Assembly (NCBI GenBank): GCA_036266155.1
Contig: DATANR010000328.1
Span: forward strand, 1 to 64,000
DNA from: SIAJ01 sp036266155
Lineage (GTDB): Bacteria > Planctomycetota > Planctomycetia > Gemmatales > Gemmataceae
DNA length: 64,000 nt
Direction of reading: 5' to 3'
Shown: in pieces, positions 1 to 8,978 of the stretch
Layout: each line of letters begins with the position of its first letter
How positions within the stretch are numbered: position 1 is the stretch's first letter
Program-made: the position numbers and the translations under genes
Notes under the pieces: generated by a model
What the model was told of the DNA's origin: nothing
The model's input: only the letters and a program-made list of their open reading frames with translations
Database searches by the model: none

Positions 1-765
1 GTTGGCCAGCGCCCCGCGGCCGATCGCGATGCCGGCACAACCGGTCGCGCGCAGCATGCGGTCGGCATCGCGAATTGACCGCACGTCGCCGTTGCCGATG
101 ACCGGGATCTTGTCGACGGCTTCAACCACGGCACGGATGCCGTCGAGGTTGACGGAGCCGCTGAAGCCCTGCTCACGCGTGCGGCCGTGAATCGTGATCG
201 CGGCCACGCCGACGCGTTCGAACTCGCGGGCGAAGTACGGGGCCGTCAGGCTGTCGGCGTCCCAGCCGAGGCGCATCTTCACGGTGACCGGCACCTTGAC
301 CGCGGCAACGACGGTGGCCACGAGCGCGATCGTGCCACCCGTTGTGTCGCACATCATGGCCGAGCCGCCGCCGCCCTTGACAACCTTGCGGACGGGACAG
401 CCCATGTTGATGTCGATGATGGTTGCGCCATAGTCCTCGACCCACTTCGCTCCCGTCGGCATGTGGTCGTTGACGCCGCCATAGATTTGCACGGCGAGCG
501 GTCGATCGGCCGGGCAAGTGGCGAGCAGCTCCATCGTCTTGACCGACTTCTGCAGGATCGCCCGCGAGTTGACAAGGTCCGTGGTGCAGAGGCCGACGCT
601 GCCAATATCGCGGACCGACATGCGGAACGGTAGATTGGTGTACCCGGCGAGCGGTGCCAGCGTAAATCGCGAAGCCAGTTCGACCGGGCCGATGCGCAGC
701 GGCCGATCCCAGCCGGATATGACGGGTGGCGGCGGAATTTCGGCGGTAGGCATCATCGATGTCAT
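1..765 (-). CDS. dusB: tRNA-dihydrouridine synthase (DusB/NifR3-like), 3' end cut by window
   Basis: This is an FMN enzyme that reduces uridine to dihydrouridine in tRNA. The reverse strand reads without a stop from the start codon to the window edge (255 codons). It shows the Dus TIM-barrel order: LAPLAGYTNLPFR near the N-terminus, LAVQIYGG, then IDINMGCP carrying the expected catalytic Cys, VTVKMRLGWD, ITIHGRTREQG and VIGNGDVRS. The C-terminal helical domain lies outside the window. Three in-frame ATGs sit close together (765, 756, 753) and no clear ribosome site separates them, so the start is approximate. A second, different Dus lies at 19924. The DusB assignment is by motif style only. 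Confidence 0.9.
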   Translation of the reverse strand, partial: MTSMMPTAEIPPPPVISGWDRPLRIGPVELASRFTLAPLAGYTNLPFRMSVRDIGSVGLCTTDLVNSRAILQKSVKTMELLATCPADRPLAVQIYGGVNDHMPTGAKWVEDYGATIIDINMGCPVRKVVKGGGGSAMMCDTTGGTIALVATVVAAVKVPVTVKMRLGWDADSLTAPYFAREFERVGVAAITIHGRTREQGFSGSVNLDGIRAVVEAVDKIPVIGNGDVRSIRDADRMLRATGCAGIAIGRGALAN

Positions 766-796
766 CAGAGAAACGATAGGGCCGCGGATCGGATCA

Positions 797-871
797 GGCG
801 AGCGGAGCTCCGTAAGGAGCCCGATGATGCGGCGGATTCATTATCGGGCTCCTTACGGAGCTCCGCTCGCC
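797..871. repeat. nested palindromic repeat, family A copy 1
   Basis: Two perfect 29-bp inverted arms (797-825 and 843-871) surround a 17-bp spacer. Each arm contains its own hairpin: GGCGAGCGGA, then a 5-bp stem GCTCC, loop GTAA, stem GGAGC, then CCGAT. Related copies lie at 2015-2081 and 45077-45158 with different 5-bp stems. It sits between the divergent dus and peptidyl-prolyl isomerase genes. Confidence 0.9.
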
Positions 872-951
872 GTCGCGATTGGCCTTGCCCCGCTTCGCCG
901 ACCGGGCTATAGCCCCGCGACGTATCTGTCCCGCGTCGGAGGCTTAACCTC

Positions 952-2007
952 ATGCGTCCGCTGTTTCGCCGGCTCGGCCCCGTGGCCGCGGCCGTTTTCT
1001 TGCTCGGCGTCGGCTTCTTTTTCGGGGCCACGCGGTCCGATCCGTTGGCCGCGCAACAGCCCGCCAAGGGCGTGGTTCCGGCGGCTGGCACAGCGCCGGC
1101 GGCGCCGGTCGCCGACGCCGGGGACAAGCGTGTCATCGCCTACATCAACGGCAGCACGCCGATCACGCGCGAGGAGTTTGGCGACTACCTCATCAACATG
1201 TACGGCAAGGACCGCGTTCGCCTGTACGTAAATCGCCGGATCATCGAGACGGCCGCCGCCGCCAAGGGCATCACAGTCACGCCGCAGGAAGTCGAAGCGA
1301 TCATCGAGCAGGACTGTGCCAAGCTCGGCATGGACCGCGCCAAGTTTGTCGATCTCGTGCTGACGCAGAAGTATGGCAAGACGCTGCCGGAATGGCGCGA
1401 AGACGTGGTCAAGCCGCGGCTCATGATCCAGGCCATGTGCAAGGCGCAGCTCAAGATCGACGATGCGGAATTGAAAAAGGTTTACGACAGCATCTATGGC
1501 GAGAAGATCCAGGTGAAAGTGATCGTGTGGCCGAGGGACCGCGAAAAGGACCTGGCGCGCGTGTATGACCGAATCCGCAGCAGCGATCAGGAATTTGACG
1601 ACGCGGCACGGGCCCAGCCCTACGCCGACCTCGCGCGGATCGGCGGCATGGTCGATCCGATCGGCCGCAATTCGGGACCGGGGACGGCCAAGGTCGAAGA
1701 GATTGCCTTCCGGCTCAAGGACGGCCAGCTCAGTGAAATGATCGACACCGGCAGCGGACTCATGGTCATCAAGCGCATCAAGGCGAATCCGGCGCGCTCC
1801 GACGTCACGTTCGAGCAGAAGCGTGCGGAGTTGATGAAAGAAGCCACGGAACGGCAGATGGATATCGAAGTGCCGAAGATGTTCGCCCAGCTCAACGATG
1901 CGGCCAGGCCGTTGTTCATCCTGTCGCCAAAGGACGTGACGACGAAGGAAATCGAAGAGCGCTCCAAGAGCCTTGGCGTGGATCCGAAGGTGCTCGAGAA
2001 GAAGTAA
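952..2007 (+). CDS. SurA-like peptidyl-prolyl cis-trans isomerase (parvulin)
   Basis: This is probably an exported or membrane-tethered chaperone/isomerase that helps fold envelope proteins. A basic start (MRPLFRR) is followed by a hydrophobic segment at about residues 10-25, consistent with a signal sequence or anchor, and then an Ala/Pro linker. Residues about 60-165 form the helical SurA_N-type region. Residues about 180-280 carry the parvulin pattern GGMVDPIG...VEEIAFRLKDGQLSEMI...LMVIKRI. The helical tail returns at the C-terminus, ending in basic residues. The total of 351 residues suits a single-parvulin SurA/PrsA-type protein. ATG 952 was chosen because it opens directly on the signal-like segment. 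Confidence 0.82.
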   Translation: MRPLFRRLGPVAAAVFLLGVGFFFGATRSDPLAAQQPAKGVVPAAGTAPAAPVADAGDKRVIAYINGSTPITREEFGDYLINMYGKDRVRLYVNRRIIETAAAAKGITVTPQEVEAIIEQDCAKLGMDRAKFVDLVLTQKYGKTLPEWREDVVKPRLMIQAMCKAQLKIDDAELKKVYDSIYGEKIQVKVIVWPRDREKDLARVYDRIRSSDQEFDDAARAQPYADLARIGGMVDPIGRNSGPGTAKVEEIAFRLKDGQLSEMIDTGSGLMVIKRIKANPARSDVTFEQKRAELMKEATERQMDIEVPKMFAQLNDAARPLFILSPKDVTTKEIEERSKSLGVDPKVLEKK

Positions 2008-2014
2008 TGCCTTT

Positions 2015-2081
2015 GGCGAGCGGAGCGGCGCAAGCCGCCCGATAATGACACTATCGGGCGGCTTACGCCGCTCCGCTCGCC
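2015..2081. repeat. nested palindromic repeat, family A copy 2
   Basis: Two 29-bp inverted arms (2015-2043 and 2053-2081) surround a 9-bp spacer, with one mismatch between arms. Outer parts match copy 1 (GGCGAGCGGA and CCGAT), but the inner stem is GCGGC/GCCGC and the loop is GCAA in one arm and GTAA in the other. The right arm overlaps the 3' end of the GNAT gene and provides its TAA stop (2063-2065) from the loop. Confidence 0.9.
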
Positions 2082-2653
2082 ACGCGTGCTACTAACCTCT
2101 CTTTCACCGCCGGCCATTCGGCCGCGATGATGCTGAAGACCACGCTGTCGCGGATGCGGCCGCCTTGTACGACCATGTGCGAGCGCAGGATTCCTTCGCG
2201 CACGGCTCCGAGTTTCGCGATCGCCGCTTGCGAGCGATCGTTTAGTCGATCAGTGATGAGTGCTACGCGATTGACGCCGAACACTTCGAACGCATTCTCT
2301 AACAACAGCAACTTGCACTCGGGGTTCACGACCGTCGACCACACGTCGGGCTGATACCACGTCGAGCCGATCTCGACGCGCTTTTGCTTCGGCATCACGT
2401 CGAGGTAACTCGTGCTGCCGATCAGCGCGTCGTCGGCCAATCGGCGCACGGCGAACGGAATCCGGCTGCCGGCCACTTGCAAGCTCAGCGCTTCGTCAAA
2501 CGTGCGATCGAACTCCGGGCCGCGGGCGACGGAGAGGGTGACGCGCCAGATGCGCTCGTCGTCGGCCGCGATGCGTAGCGGCTCGCGGTGCGCCTCGACA
2601 AGCGGTTCGAGCCGCACGAAGCGGCCCGTCAATGTCGATACCGGGAACGACAT
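2063..2653 (-). CDS. GNAT-family N-acetyltransferase
   Basis: A 196-residue acetyl-CoA-dependent acetyltransferase of the RimJ/RimL type; the substrate cannot be told. The N-terminus LTGRFVRLEPLVEAH, the central strand LIGSTSYLDV and the C-terminal NDRSQAAIAKLGAVREGILR (the 'NxxSxxxxxKlGF' signature) are typical. It is the last gene of a leftward run after the EamA transporter and DacB, with only 13 bp between the dacB stop and this ATG; its GAGGA ribosome site overlaps that stop. The last codons (VASGAA and the stop) are written by the family A repeat, so the original C-terminus was probably different. Confidence 0.85.
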   Translation of the reverse strand: MSFPVSTLTGRFVRLEPLVEAHREPLRIAADDERIWRVTLSVARGPEFDRTFDEALSLQVAGSRIPFAVRRLADDALIGSTSYLDVMPKQKRVEIGSTWYQPDVWSTVVNPECKLLLLENAFEVFGVNRVALITDRLNDRSQAAIAKLGAVREGILRSHMVVQGGRIRDSVVFSIIAAEWPAVKERLVARVASGAA

Positions 2654-2666
2654 GGCTGCGTCCTCG

Positions 2667-4202
2667 TCAGGGGCCGTGCCGATAGATGACTTCGCAGAGC
2701 TTGCCGAGCACCTTGCCCTGGGCCGAGGGCTGGCCGCCCGGTGGGAGCGGCATGTCGTTCAGGAATATGGCGAAGTAAAGCTTGGTGCCCTTCGCGGTTT
2801 CGATCTGGCCGCCGAGGGCCTTGCTGCGCAGCACGAGCCGTTGATTCTGCGAATCGTACCACGAGAGCGTGCCGGTCTTCGCTCGGGCCTTGCCGCGAGC
2901 CGGACTGTCCTTCGGCACCGATTCGGCGAGTGTGCCATCGACGCCGAGGATCGGCAGCGCATCGAAGTACGCCGTCGCAGCCTTGTGCTTGGCCATCGCC
3001 TGGATCAAGCCCACGGTCGTGCGTGCCGTGACGCTGTCGGCATTCGCGCCGCCCGCCCCGCCGGCAAACGACACGGTCATCGAATCGAGACCAAGTCCCT
3101 TCAAGAATTTACCCTGCTGCCGTAGACCCGCTTCCGCTGAACCCGAGCCGTGCCGCAAGCCCACCAAGATCGGCAGCGTGCTCGCGTAAAGATTGTGGCT
3201 GACTTTGAGCGTGACCTTGATCGTCTCGGCGAACGGCTCGGACTTGTACTCGGCCACGCGCGGTAAATCGGCATCGCGGGCCGGCAGCTCTGCCTGACTC
3301 GGCCGATCCAGTTTGGCGGCCACGGTGACGCCGTTGCGCCGCAACGCTTCGATGAACAGGCCCCTTGCCCACACCGTCGGATCATCGACTGAATGGATGC
3401 GCACGGCTGCCTTGGCGCCCATCGCAATTCGGCCACGGACTTTCAGCTTGCTGGAGATGGCTTCAATGCCAATGGCCGTCGACCCGCCGGCCTTCGCGGT
3501 TGTCACGTCGCCATCGACTTGCAGCATGGACGTCTCTGGCCGCAACTTCACGACGGCAGGGTCGCCTTCCTTCGCGCCGGGTGTCACGACCACATCGACC
3601 ACATTGTCGTTGACGAGAATCGGGGCGACGACGTCAGGGCCGCTGCCGCTCGAGCGTGCGCGATTGAACAGGCGGTCGTCGATCAGCACTTCGCCGCGGA
3701 CTTCCGTGATCGACTTGGCGACCTGCTTGGCAAGTTCGTTGAGCGCATACAGCGGATCCGTGTCAGTCACCTGCGAATCCATCAAGCCGCTGTTGGCGTA
3801 AGTGTGATCGGCATCTGCGAAGACCGTCGCACCGGCCTTGTTGCGCCGGCCGCCGAACGTGAGGTCGCCGCTCGCGATCAGAATGAGGTCGCCGTCGAGG
3901 ACCTTGTCCTTGATCTCGCCGCGGCGAACGACCGGGGTCACAAATCGATAGTCGGGGCCGAACTCGTTGAGCGCGTTCGCACACGTGTAGAGCTTGGTCA
4001 CCGAGGCCGGCAGCATCAGCTTGTCCGCGTTTTGCTCATATACCGTGCGGCCGGACGCGGCATCGACGACGAGGATGCCCCAGCGTGCGGCCTTGTACTC
4101 CGGGGCGTCGGTGATGGCCTTGATCTTGTCGGCCAGGTCGTCGGACCGAAGCGGACCGGCGATCAAGAAGAGAAGAGCGACGGTTGTAAGGCGGGAAAAC
4201 AT
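2667..4202 (-). CDS. dacB: D-alanyl-D-alanine carboxypeptidase/endopeptidase (PBP4, DacB family)
   Basis: A periplasmic serine peptidase that cuts D-Ala-D-Ala ends or cross-links of peptidoglycan (class C low-molecular-weight PBP, peptidase S13). The 511-residue protein begins with a signal peptide (MFSRLTTVALLFLIAGPLRS). It then shows the three penicillin-binding motifs: S67-V-T-K70, S335-H-N337 and K442-T-G. The long insert between SxxK and SxN is typical of PBP4. Planctomycetes were once thought to lack peptidoglycan, so an intact active site is informative. It lies 22 bp downstream of the EamA gene and 13 bp upstream of the GNAT gene, in one probable operon. Confidence 0.92.
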   Translation of the reverse strand: MFSRLTTVALLFLIAGPLRSDDLADKIKAITDAPEYKAARWGILVVDAASGRTVYEQNADKLMLPASVTKLYTCANALNEFGPDYRFVTPVVRRGEIKDKVLDGDLILIASGDLTFGGRRNKAGATVFADADHTYANSGLMDSQVTDTDPLYALNELAKQVAKSITEVRGEVLIDDRLFNRARSSGSGPDVVAPILVNDNVVDVVVTPGAKEGDPAVVKLRPETSMLQVDGDVTTAKAGGSTAIGIEAISSKLKVRGRIAMGAKAAVRIHSVDDPTVWARGLFIEALRRNGVTVAAKLDRPSQAELPARDADLPRVAEYKSEPFAETIKVTLKVSHNLYASTLPILVGLRHGSGSAEAGLRQQGKFLKGLGLDSMTVSFAGGAGGANADSVTARTTVGLIQAMAKHKAATAYFDALPILGVDGTLAESVPKDSPARGKARAKTGTLSWYDSQNQRLVLRSKALGGQIETAKGTKLYFAIFLNDMPLPPGGQPSAQGKVLGKLCEVIYRHGP

Positions 4203-4224
4203 GGCGGCTCCGCGGCAACGATAC

Positions 4225-5175
4225 TCAGCTTTGTACGGCCGGCATGTCGTCCGCCGAGTCGGCAGCGAGCGCCTGATCGGCCGATGAGCCGATCGGCTGC
4301 AACTCGGCCTCGCGCTTCGGGCGCCGTTCGAGCATCACCCAGGCGGTCGGCAACAGGATCAACAGCGTGCCCAGGAGAGCCAGGGGCGTAACCTCATGAT
4401 GGATGGCGATGATGTCGATGATCAGGCTGAAGACGACCTGCGACAGGCCGACCACGGAGACCTTGGCCGGGTCGCCGTGGGCGAAGGCACGTGTCAGGAA
4501 CATTTGCCCGATGCTTGCGGTCAAGCCGATGCCGATCAACAGGCCGATCGCGTCCGGATGGTAGAACGGCAGCCTATCCGTGCGTCGTTCGAAGAGCAGA
4601 AACGTCGATGACGCGGCGACGGTGGCGACGCCGGAGAAATGCACGACCACCGCGTTCGGATTGACGCCGCGGAGCTTGTGCAGCCCGATCATGGCCACGG
4701 AGGTGGCGCCGGCACTGAGCAAGGCGAGCAGGATGGCGAAGTCGTCCTCGGCCCCGTGTGGCATCTGGATGAGGTAGACACCCGCGACGCCGCCGAGCAC
4801 GGCCAGCCAGACGCGGGCACTCGGCAGCACGCCGAGAACCGGCCACGACAGCACCGCGACCCAGACGGGGAACGTGTTCGTCAGCGTCACGACCGTTGAG
4901 GCCTTCAGCTTCGCAAGCGCGTAGAAGGCCATCACGAGACTGAGGCTGCCGGCGATCGACCGCACCCAGAGCCGCCGCGGCTGGAAGAGCACGAGCTTGG
5001 TCCCGGTCGCAATGGCGAAGGTGCCGACGAACAGAAAGACGAGGAACGCCCGGCAGACGGCGACCGTCTGCCAAGTGCAGCGTTCGCCGGCCTCGTGAGC
5101 GAGCGCTGACATGACCGCGAACGACCCGCATCCGGCGAGCATCCAGAGGTACGGGCGAACGGAGCGCTGCGGCAC
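4225..5175 (-). CDS. EamA/DMT-family membrane transporter
   Basis: A 316-residue polytopic protein of the drug/metabolite transporter superfamily with about ten hydrophobic helices in two EamA halves. The signature of each half is visible: ASTVVTLTNTFPVWVAVLSW in the first, and SIGQMFLTRAFAHGDPAKVS followed by QVVFSLIIDIIA in the second. The substrate is unknown. Start is GTG 5175, with AGGAA about 8 bases upstream. It is first in a leftward cluster with dacB and a GNAT gene and diverges from the sulfatase gene. Confidence 0.85.
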   Translation of the reverse strand: MPQRSVRPYLWMLAGCGSFAVMSALAHEAGERCTWQTVAVCRAFLVFLFVGTFAIATGTKLVLFQPRRLWVRSIAGSLSLVMAFYALAKLKASTVVTLTNTFPVWVAVLSWPVLGVLPSARVWLAVLGGVAGVYLIQMPHGAEDDFAILLALLSAGATSVAMIGLHKLRGVNPNAVVVHFSGVATVAASSTFLLFERRTDRLPFYHPDAIGLLIGIGLTASIGQMFLTRAFAHGDPAKVSVVGLSQVVFSLIIDIIAIHHEVTPLALLGTLLILLPTAWVMLERRPKREAELQPIGSSADQALAADSADDMPAVQS

Positions 5176-5301
5176 GTCAGTTGGTTCCTGCGAAACACGC
5201 TATCTTAGGGGATCGCGGCGCGCCTCTTCCATCGCGCTCGCCGACCGGTTACTTTGATGCCTTGTCCCTCGATTCGGTTCACGCCACTCTTCGGGGCCGT
5301 C

Positions 5302-6663
5302 ATGCGCGTCTTTATTCTTCTCGCCATCTTCCTGTTGGTGACATCGATCAATGCGGCCGACCCGCCGAGAAAGAACGTCCTACTGCTGATTGCCGACGAT
5401 CTGGGCATGGAAGTCGGCTGCTGTGGCGACAAGGCCGCGAAGACGCCGAACATTGATGCGTTCGCCAAGACCGGCACGCGTTTCACACATGGGTTCGCCA
5501 GCGTTTCGAGCTGCTCGCCGAGCCGGGCTGCGATCCTGAGCGGGTTGCCGACGCACCAATCGGGGCAATATGGACTCGCGCACGATGTCCACGACTTCTA
5601 CACGTTCCGCAACGTGCCGAGCGTGCCGCGTTTGTTGAAGGCCGCGGGCTATCGCACGGGTGTGATCGCCAAGTTGCACGTGCAGCCAGCCGAGGTCTAT
5701 CCGTGGGACGTCGAGGTGAAGAACAATGGCCGCAACGGAGCGGTCATCGCGACCGAGGCGAAGAAGTTCTTCGACGAAAGCGGCGACAAGCCGTTCTTTC
5801 TGCTCGTCGGCTTCACCGATCCGCATCGGGCCAAGCGCGGCTTCGATTCGCAGGCGCCGCTCAAGGGCATGCCGACGGTCACGTTCGATCCGAAGGCGCT
5901 GTCGCTGCCGTACTTCTTGCCTGACCAACCGGACGCACGGGCCGACTACGCCGATTACTACGGCTCCGTTGCCCGGCTCGACTTCGGCGTCGGGGCCGTG
6001 CTGCAAGCCCTGAAGGACACGAAGCGCGATGCCGACACGCTCGTGATCTTTCTGAGCGACAACGGCATCCCGTTCCCCGGCGCGAAGACAACGCTCTACG
6101 ATCCCGGCCTGAACCTGCCACTCGTCATCCATGCTCCGGGCGCGAAGGCGAGCGTCAACAAGGCGATGGTGAGTTGGACCGACATCGCCCCGACAATCCT
6201 CGACTGGGCGGGCGTGAAGCCAGCGCCGGCGATGGGCGGCAAATCGCTATTGCCGCTGCTCGGTCAAGACGACGCCAAGGACCGCGACGTCGTCTTCGGC
6301 TCGCACCAGTTCCACGAGATCACGATGTACTATCCGATGCGCATGGTGCGGACGCGGACGCACAAGCTGATCGTCAACCTGGCCTATCAGCTTCCCGTGC
6401 CGACGGCCGCCGATCTGTTCAACTCGGACACGTGGCAAGGCATCTTGCAGCGCAAGGACACGATGGTCGGCAAACGTTCGCGCGAAGCCCTTGAACATCG
6501 GCCGCGCGAGGAATTTTTCGATTTGACCAACGACCCGAACGAGCTGACCAACCTCGCGGGCGACCCGGCGTATGGCGAGGTGCTGAAGGAATTGCGGACG
6601 AAGTTAAGGAACTGGCAGGTTGCCACGAAGGACCCGTGGCTGGTGAAGGAGACGCATGAGTAA
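5302..6663 (+). CDS. secreted sulfatase (arylsulfatase family)
   Basis: It hydrolyses sulfate esters, probably of polysaccharides, outside the cytoplasm. A signal peptide (MRVFILLAIFLLVTSINA) argues for ATG 5302 rather than the in-frame TTG at 5254. Motifs in order: NVLLLIADDLG (metal ligands D32, D33), C71-S-P-S-R, the CxPxR site whose Cys is converted to formylglycine, and IFLSDNGIPFPGAK. The C-terminal part has the sulfatase 'FDLTNDPNELTNLA' signature. Length (453 residues) is normal for the family. Multiple sulfatases are a hallmark of planctomycetes. The stop overlaps the next gene's start by 8 bp. The activating enzyme is not in this window. Confidence 0.92.
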   Translation: MRVFILLAIFLLVTSINAADPPRKNVLLLIADDLGMEVGCCGDKAAKTPNIDAFAKTGTRFTHGFASVSSCSPSRAAILSGLPTHQSGQYGLAHDVHDFYTFRNVPSVPRLLKAAGYRTGVIAKLHVQPAEVYPWDVEVKNNGRNGAVIATEAKKFFDESGDKPFFLLVGFTDPHRAKRGFDSQAPLKGMPTVTFDPKALSLPYFLPDQPDARADYADYYGSVARLDFGVGAVLQALKDTKRDADTLVIFLSDNGIPFPGAKTTLYDPGLNLPLVIHAPGAKASVNKAMVSWTDIAPTILDWAGVKPAPAMGGKSLLPLLGQDDAKDRDVVFGSHQFHEITMYYPMRMVRTRTHKLIVNLAYQLPVPTAADLFNSDTWQGILQRKDTMVGKRSREALEHRPREEFFDLTNDPNELTNLAGDPAYGEVLKELRTKLRNWQVATKDPWLVKETHE

Positions 6664-7036
6664 CCAACCGCGGGCGGTGAGGCACAAGGTTCGAGCTGCG
6701 ATCACAGCCGCGGCAATCCTTACGTTCGGGGCCGTGTTACCGATCTGGCACGCACTCTTCGTTGGGCCGTGGGAAATCAACGGACACTACACAGATCTGA
6801 AAACCGCCGTAGTCCAGCTACCTGCCTCCTGGCGACTCGGGACCGAGGAATTCTTGGATACTCAATGGTGGAACGGGGTGTTGGGCCTTCTCCTATTGGC
6901 CGCGGCTAGCGGCGCTGGTTGGATCATGTACCGGGACAAACGCCAATCGAAGGGCGTGCCGGATGAGGCGCGTGACTACGGGGATGGGCCCGACGGCACG
7001 ATTCAAGATGGCCGATCCGAACGCGCTCCGGATTGA
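6656..7036 (+). CDS. small membrane protein of unknown function
   Basis: A 126-residue ORF whose ATG lies inside the sulfatase 3' end (8-bp overlap), which suggests co-translation. Two hydrophobic segments are visible: about residues 14-35 (ITAAAILTFGAVLPIWHALF) and about 72-91 (WWNGVLGLLLLAAASGAGWI). They are separated by an approximately 35-residue polar loop, probably extracytoplasmic, and followed by a charged tail rich in Asp, Gly and Arg. No family was recognised. The overlap with the sulfatase and plausible topology are the only support. Confidence 0.5.
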   Translation: MSNQPRAVRHKVRAAITAAAILTFGAVLPIWHALFVGPWEINGHYTDLKTAVVQLPASWRLGTEEFLDTQWWNGVLGLLLLAAASGAGWIMYRDKRQSKGVPDEARDYGDGPDGTIQDGRSERAPD

Positions 7037-7144
7037 TGACCGTGCTTGCCCGCCAAAGTCGATTGCGCCGGTGGGAAGCGACCGGTTACACGACATGCCC
7101 GGCGCACGTGCCCCACTCTGACGATCCAATCACTATCACCGTCC

Positions 7145-7174
7145 TTGACGGCCCCCCGCGTTGGCAGCTACGGT
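7145..7174 (+). promoter_or_regulatory. weak candidate promoter for the FHA-histidine kinase gene
   Basis: TTGACG at 7145-7150 is followed after 18 bases by TACGGT at 7169-7174, upstream of GTG 7203. The -35 is good and the -10 is poor, so this is only a candidate. Confidence 0.25.
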
Positions 7175-7202
7175 TAAGATGGGCGTGCATCGAGGGGGTG
7201 CC

Positions 7203-8945
7203 GTGGCACGGTTGATCGTCATCAAGGGGCCCGACGAGGGGCGGCAATTCGATTTGCCCGTCGATGAGCCCGTGTCGATTGGCCGCGACCGTACGAATCG
7301 ACTGGTTTTGCACGATACCGAGGTCAGTCGCAAGCACGCCGAGGTGGCGCCGCAGAACGGCAGTTTCCGCATCCGCGACGTCGGCAGCGCCAACGGGACG
7401 CTGGTCAATACCCAGCCAGTCGGCGAAGGTCAGCTGAATCCGGGTGACCACATCACCCTCGGCCAGACGATCCTGGTGTTCAGTGCGGCCCGCGGCGAAC
7501 GACCCTCCGGCGCGTCCGACATTGCCAGTCAGATCCGGCTCATTACGCGCAAGGAAGATGAGGTTCCTTCCGCCATCGTCAAGACGGTGGCCGAGGACGA
7601 AGGGAGCCGCATCCTCGCCCAGCCGGATCAGGTCGGCACGCAATGGCTCAAGACCCGGCTCGCCAGCCTGAGCGTCATGTACGAAACGACGCAGGCCGTC
7701 AGCCACATTCTCGACCTCGATCAGCTGCTCGATCGCATCTTGGAATTGATTTTCAATTCGATTCCGGCCGATCACGGCTGCGTCATGCTGCGCAGCCTCG
7801 AAGGGACCGAATTCGATCCGAAGGCGATCCGGTTCCGCGACGGCGTCAATCAACAGGAGAAGATGACGGTCAGCCGGACGATCATGGATTGGGTGCTCAG
7901 TGAGAAACAAGGCGTCCTGATCTCCGACGCGGCCCGCGACACGCGCTTCGCCACGGGACACAGCATCACGCGGTTCAATATCCGCGAGGTCATCTGCGTG
8001 CCGATGAAGGGGCGGCACGAGACGCACGGGGTCTTGTTCCTCGATACGGTGACCAGCACCAAGAAGATGGTGAGCGATCAAACCGCGGAACCAGTCGCCC
8101 GCCTTACGGAGGAGCATCTCTCCCTGGCCATCGCCATCGCCCACCAGGCGGCTCTGGCCGTGGAGGAGACGCGTTACCATCAGGCCATGGTCCAGGGCGA
8201 GCGCCTGGCGGCCGTCGGCCAGACCATCGCGGCGCTGTCGCATCACATCAAGAACATCATGCAGGGCATCGTCTTCGGCAGCGACATGGTCCGGTCGGCC
8301 CTGGGCGACAAGGACGACGTGTTGCTGCACAAAGGCTGGCGGCTCGTCGAGAAGAACCAGGGTAAGATCCACGACCTGGTGATGGACATGCTCTCGTTTT
8401 CCAAGGAGCGCGAGCCGGCCATCGAGAACACGGACCTGAACCATGTGATCGACGATGTGATCGACGTCGTTTCCGGGCGGGCGAGCGACAAGGGCGTTGA
8501 GCTGGACGTGCGCCCGTCACCGACATTGCCGCTTGTCCCGGCGGACCCCGACGGGATTCATCGGGCGGTCTTGAATGTGGTGATTAACGCGCTCGATGCC
8601 GTGGAGGAGTTGGATACGCCGTACGTCGGCGTGCAGACATTGTTGGAGCCCGGTGGGCAATGGGTGCGAATCGTCGTGCTCGATCACGGACCGGGCATTC
8701 CCGCGGAAAAGGTCGCCGACATCTTCCGGCCGTTCGTGAGCAGCAAGGGCTCGCGCGGCACCGGGTTAGGATTGCCGGTAAGCCGCAAGATCTTCCGCGA
8801 ACACGGCGGTGACATCGTCGTCGAGAGCAAGATCGGCAAGGGGAGCAAGTTCATCATGCGCCTGCCGATGAAGAGCCCCCTCCTTCCCGACCCAAGCGGT
8901 AGCGGAACCACGGAACAGCCGTCGATGCCGGACATGGACGAGTAG
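7203..8945 (+). CDS. FHA-GAF sensor histidine kinase
   Basis: A soluble two-component sensor kinase. An FHA domain (residues about 1-95, with SIGRD, SRKHAE and SANGT) binds phosphothreonine. A GAF domain follows (about 150-315), then the dimerisation helix with LSHHIKN (phospho-acceptor His near 347). The HATPase domain has NVVINALDAV (N box), VVLDHGPGIP (G1) and GTGLGL (G2). There are no transmembrane helices. GTG 7203 was chosen over TTG 7161 because GAGGGGG lies just upstream and the FHA strand starts at once. No response regulator lies nearby. FHA input suggests coupling to Ser/Thr kinase signalling, which is inference. Confidence 0.88.
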   Translation: MARLIVIKGPDEGRQFDLPVDEPVSIGRDRTNRLVLHDTEVSRKHAEVAPQNGSFRIRDVGSANGTLVNTQPVGEGQLNPGDHITLGQTILVFSAARGERPSGASDIASQIRLITRKEDEVPSAIVKTVAEDEGSRILAQPDQVGTQWLKTRLASLSVMYETTQAVSHILDLDQLLDRILELIFNSIPADHGCVMLRSLEGTEFDPKAIRFRDGVNQQEKMTVSRTIMDWVLSEKQGVLISDAARDTRFATGHSITRFNIREVICVPMKGRHETHGVLFLDTVTSTKKMVSDQTAEPVARLTEEHLSLAIAIAHQAALAVEETRYHQAMVQGERLAAVGQTIAALSHHIKNIMQGIVFGSDMVRSALGDKDDVLLHKGWRLVEKNQGKIHDLVMDMLSFSKEREPAIENTDLNHVIDDVIDVVSGRASDKGVELDVRPSPTLPLVPADPDGIHRAVLNVVINALDAVEELDTPYVGVQTLLEPGGQWVRIVVLDHGPGIPAEKVADIFRPFVSSKGSRGTGLGLPVSRKIFREHGGDIVVESKIGKGSKFIMRLPMKSPLLPDPSGSGTTEQPSMPDMDE

Positions 8946-8978
8946 GGTGGGTCGGCGCTAAGCCTTGACCCACCCTAC
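8942..8978. repeat. GTAGGGTGGGTC hairpin repeat
   Basis: 12-bp perfect arms (8942-8953 and 8967-8978) enclose a 13-base centre that can itself pair GGC with GCC. The TAG at 8943-8945, inside the left arm, is the stop codon of the histidine kinase gene. Confidence 0.85.

Noticed and set aside
5254..5301. Upstream TTG/ATG starts for the sulfatase
   Set aside because: They would bury the signal peptide that begins exactly at ATG 5302.
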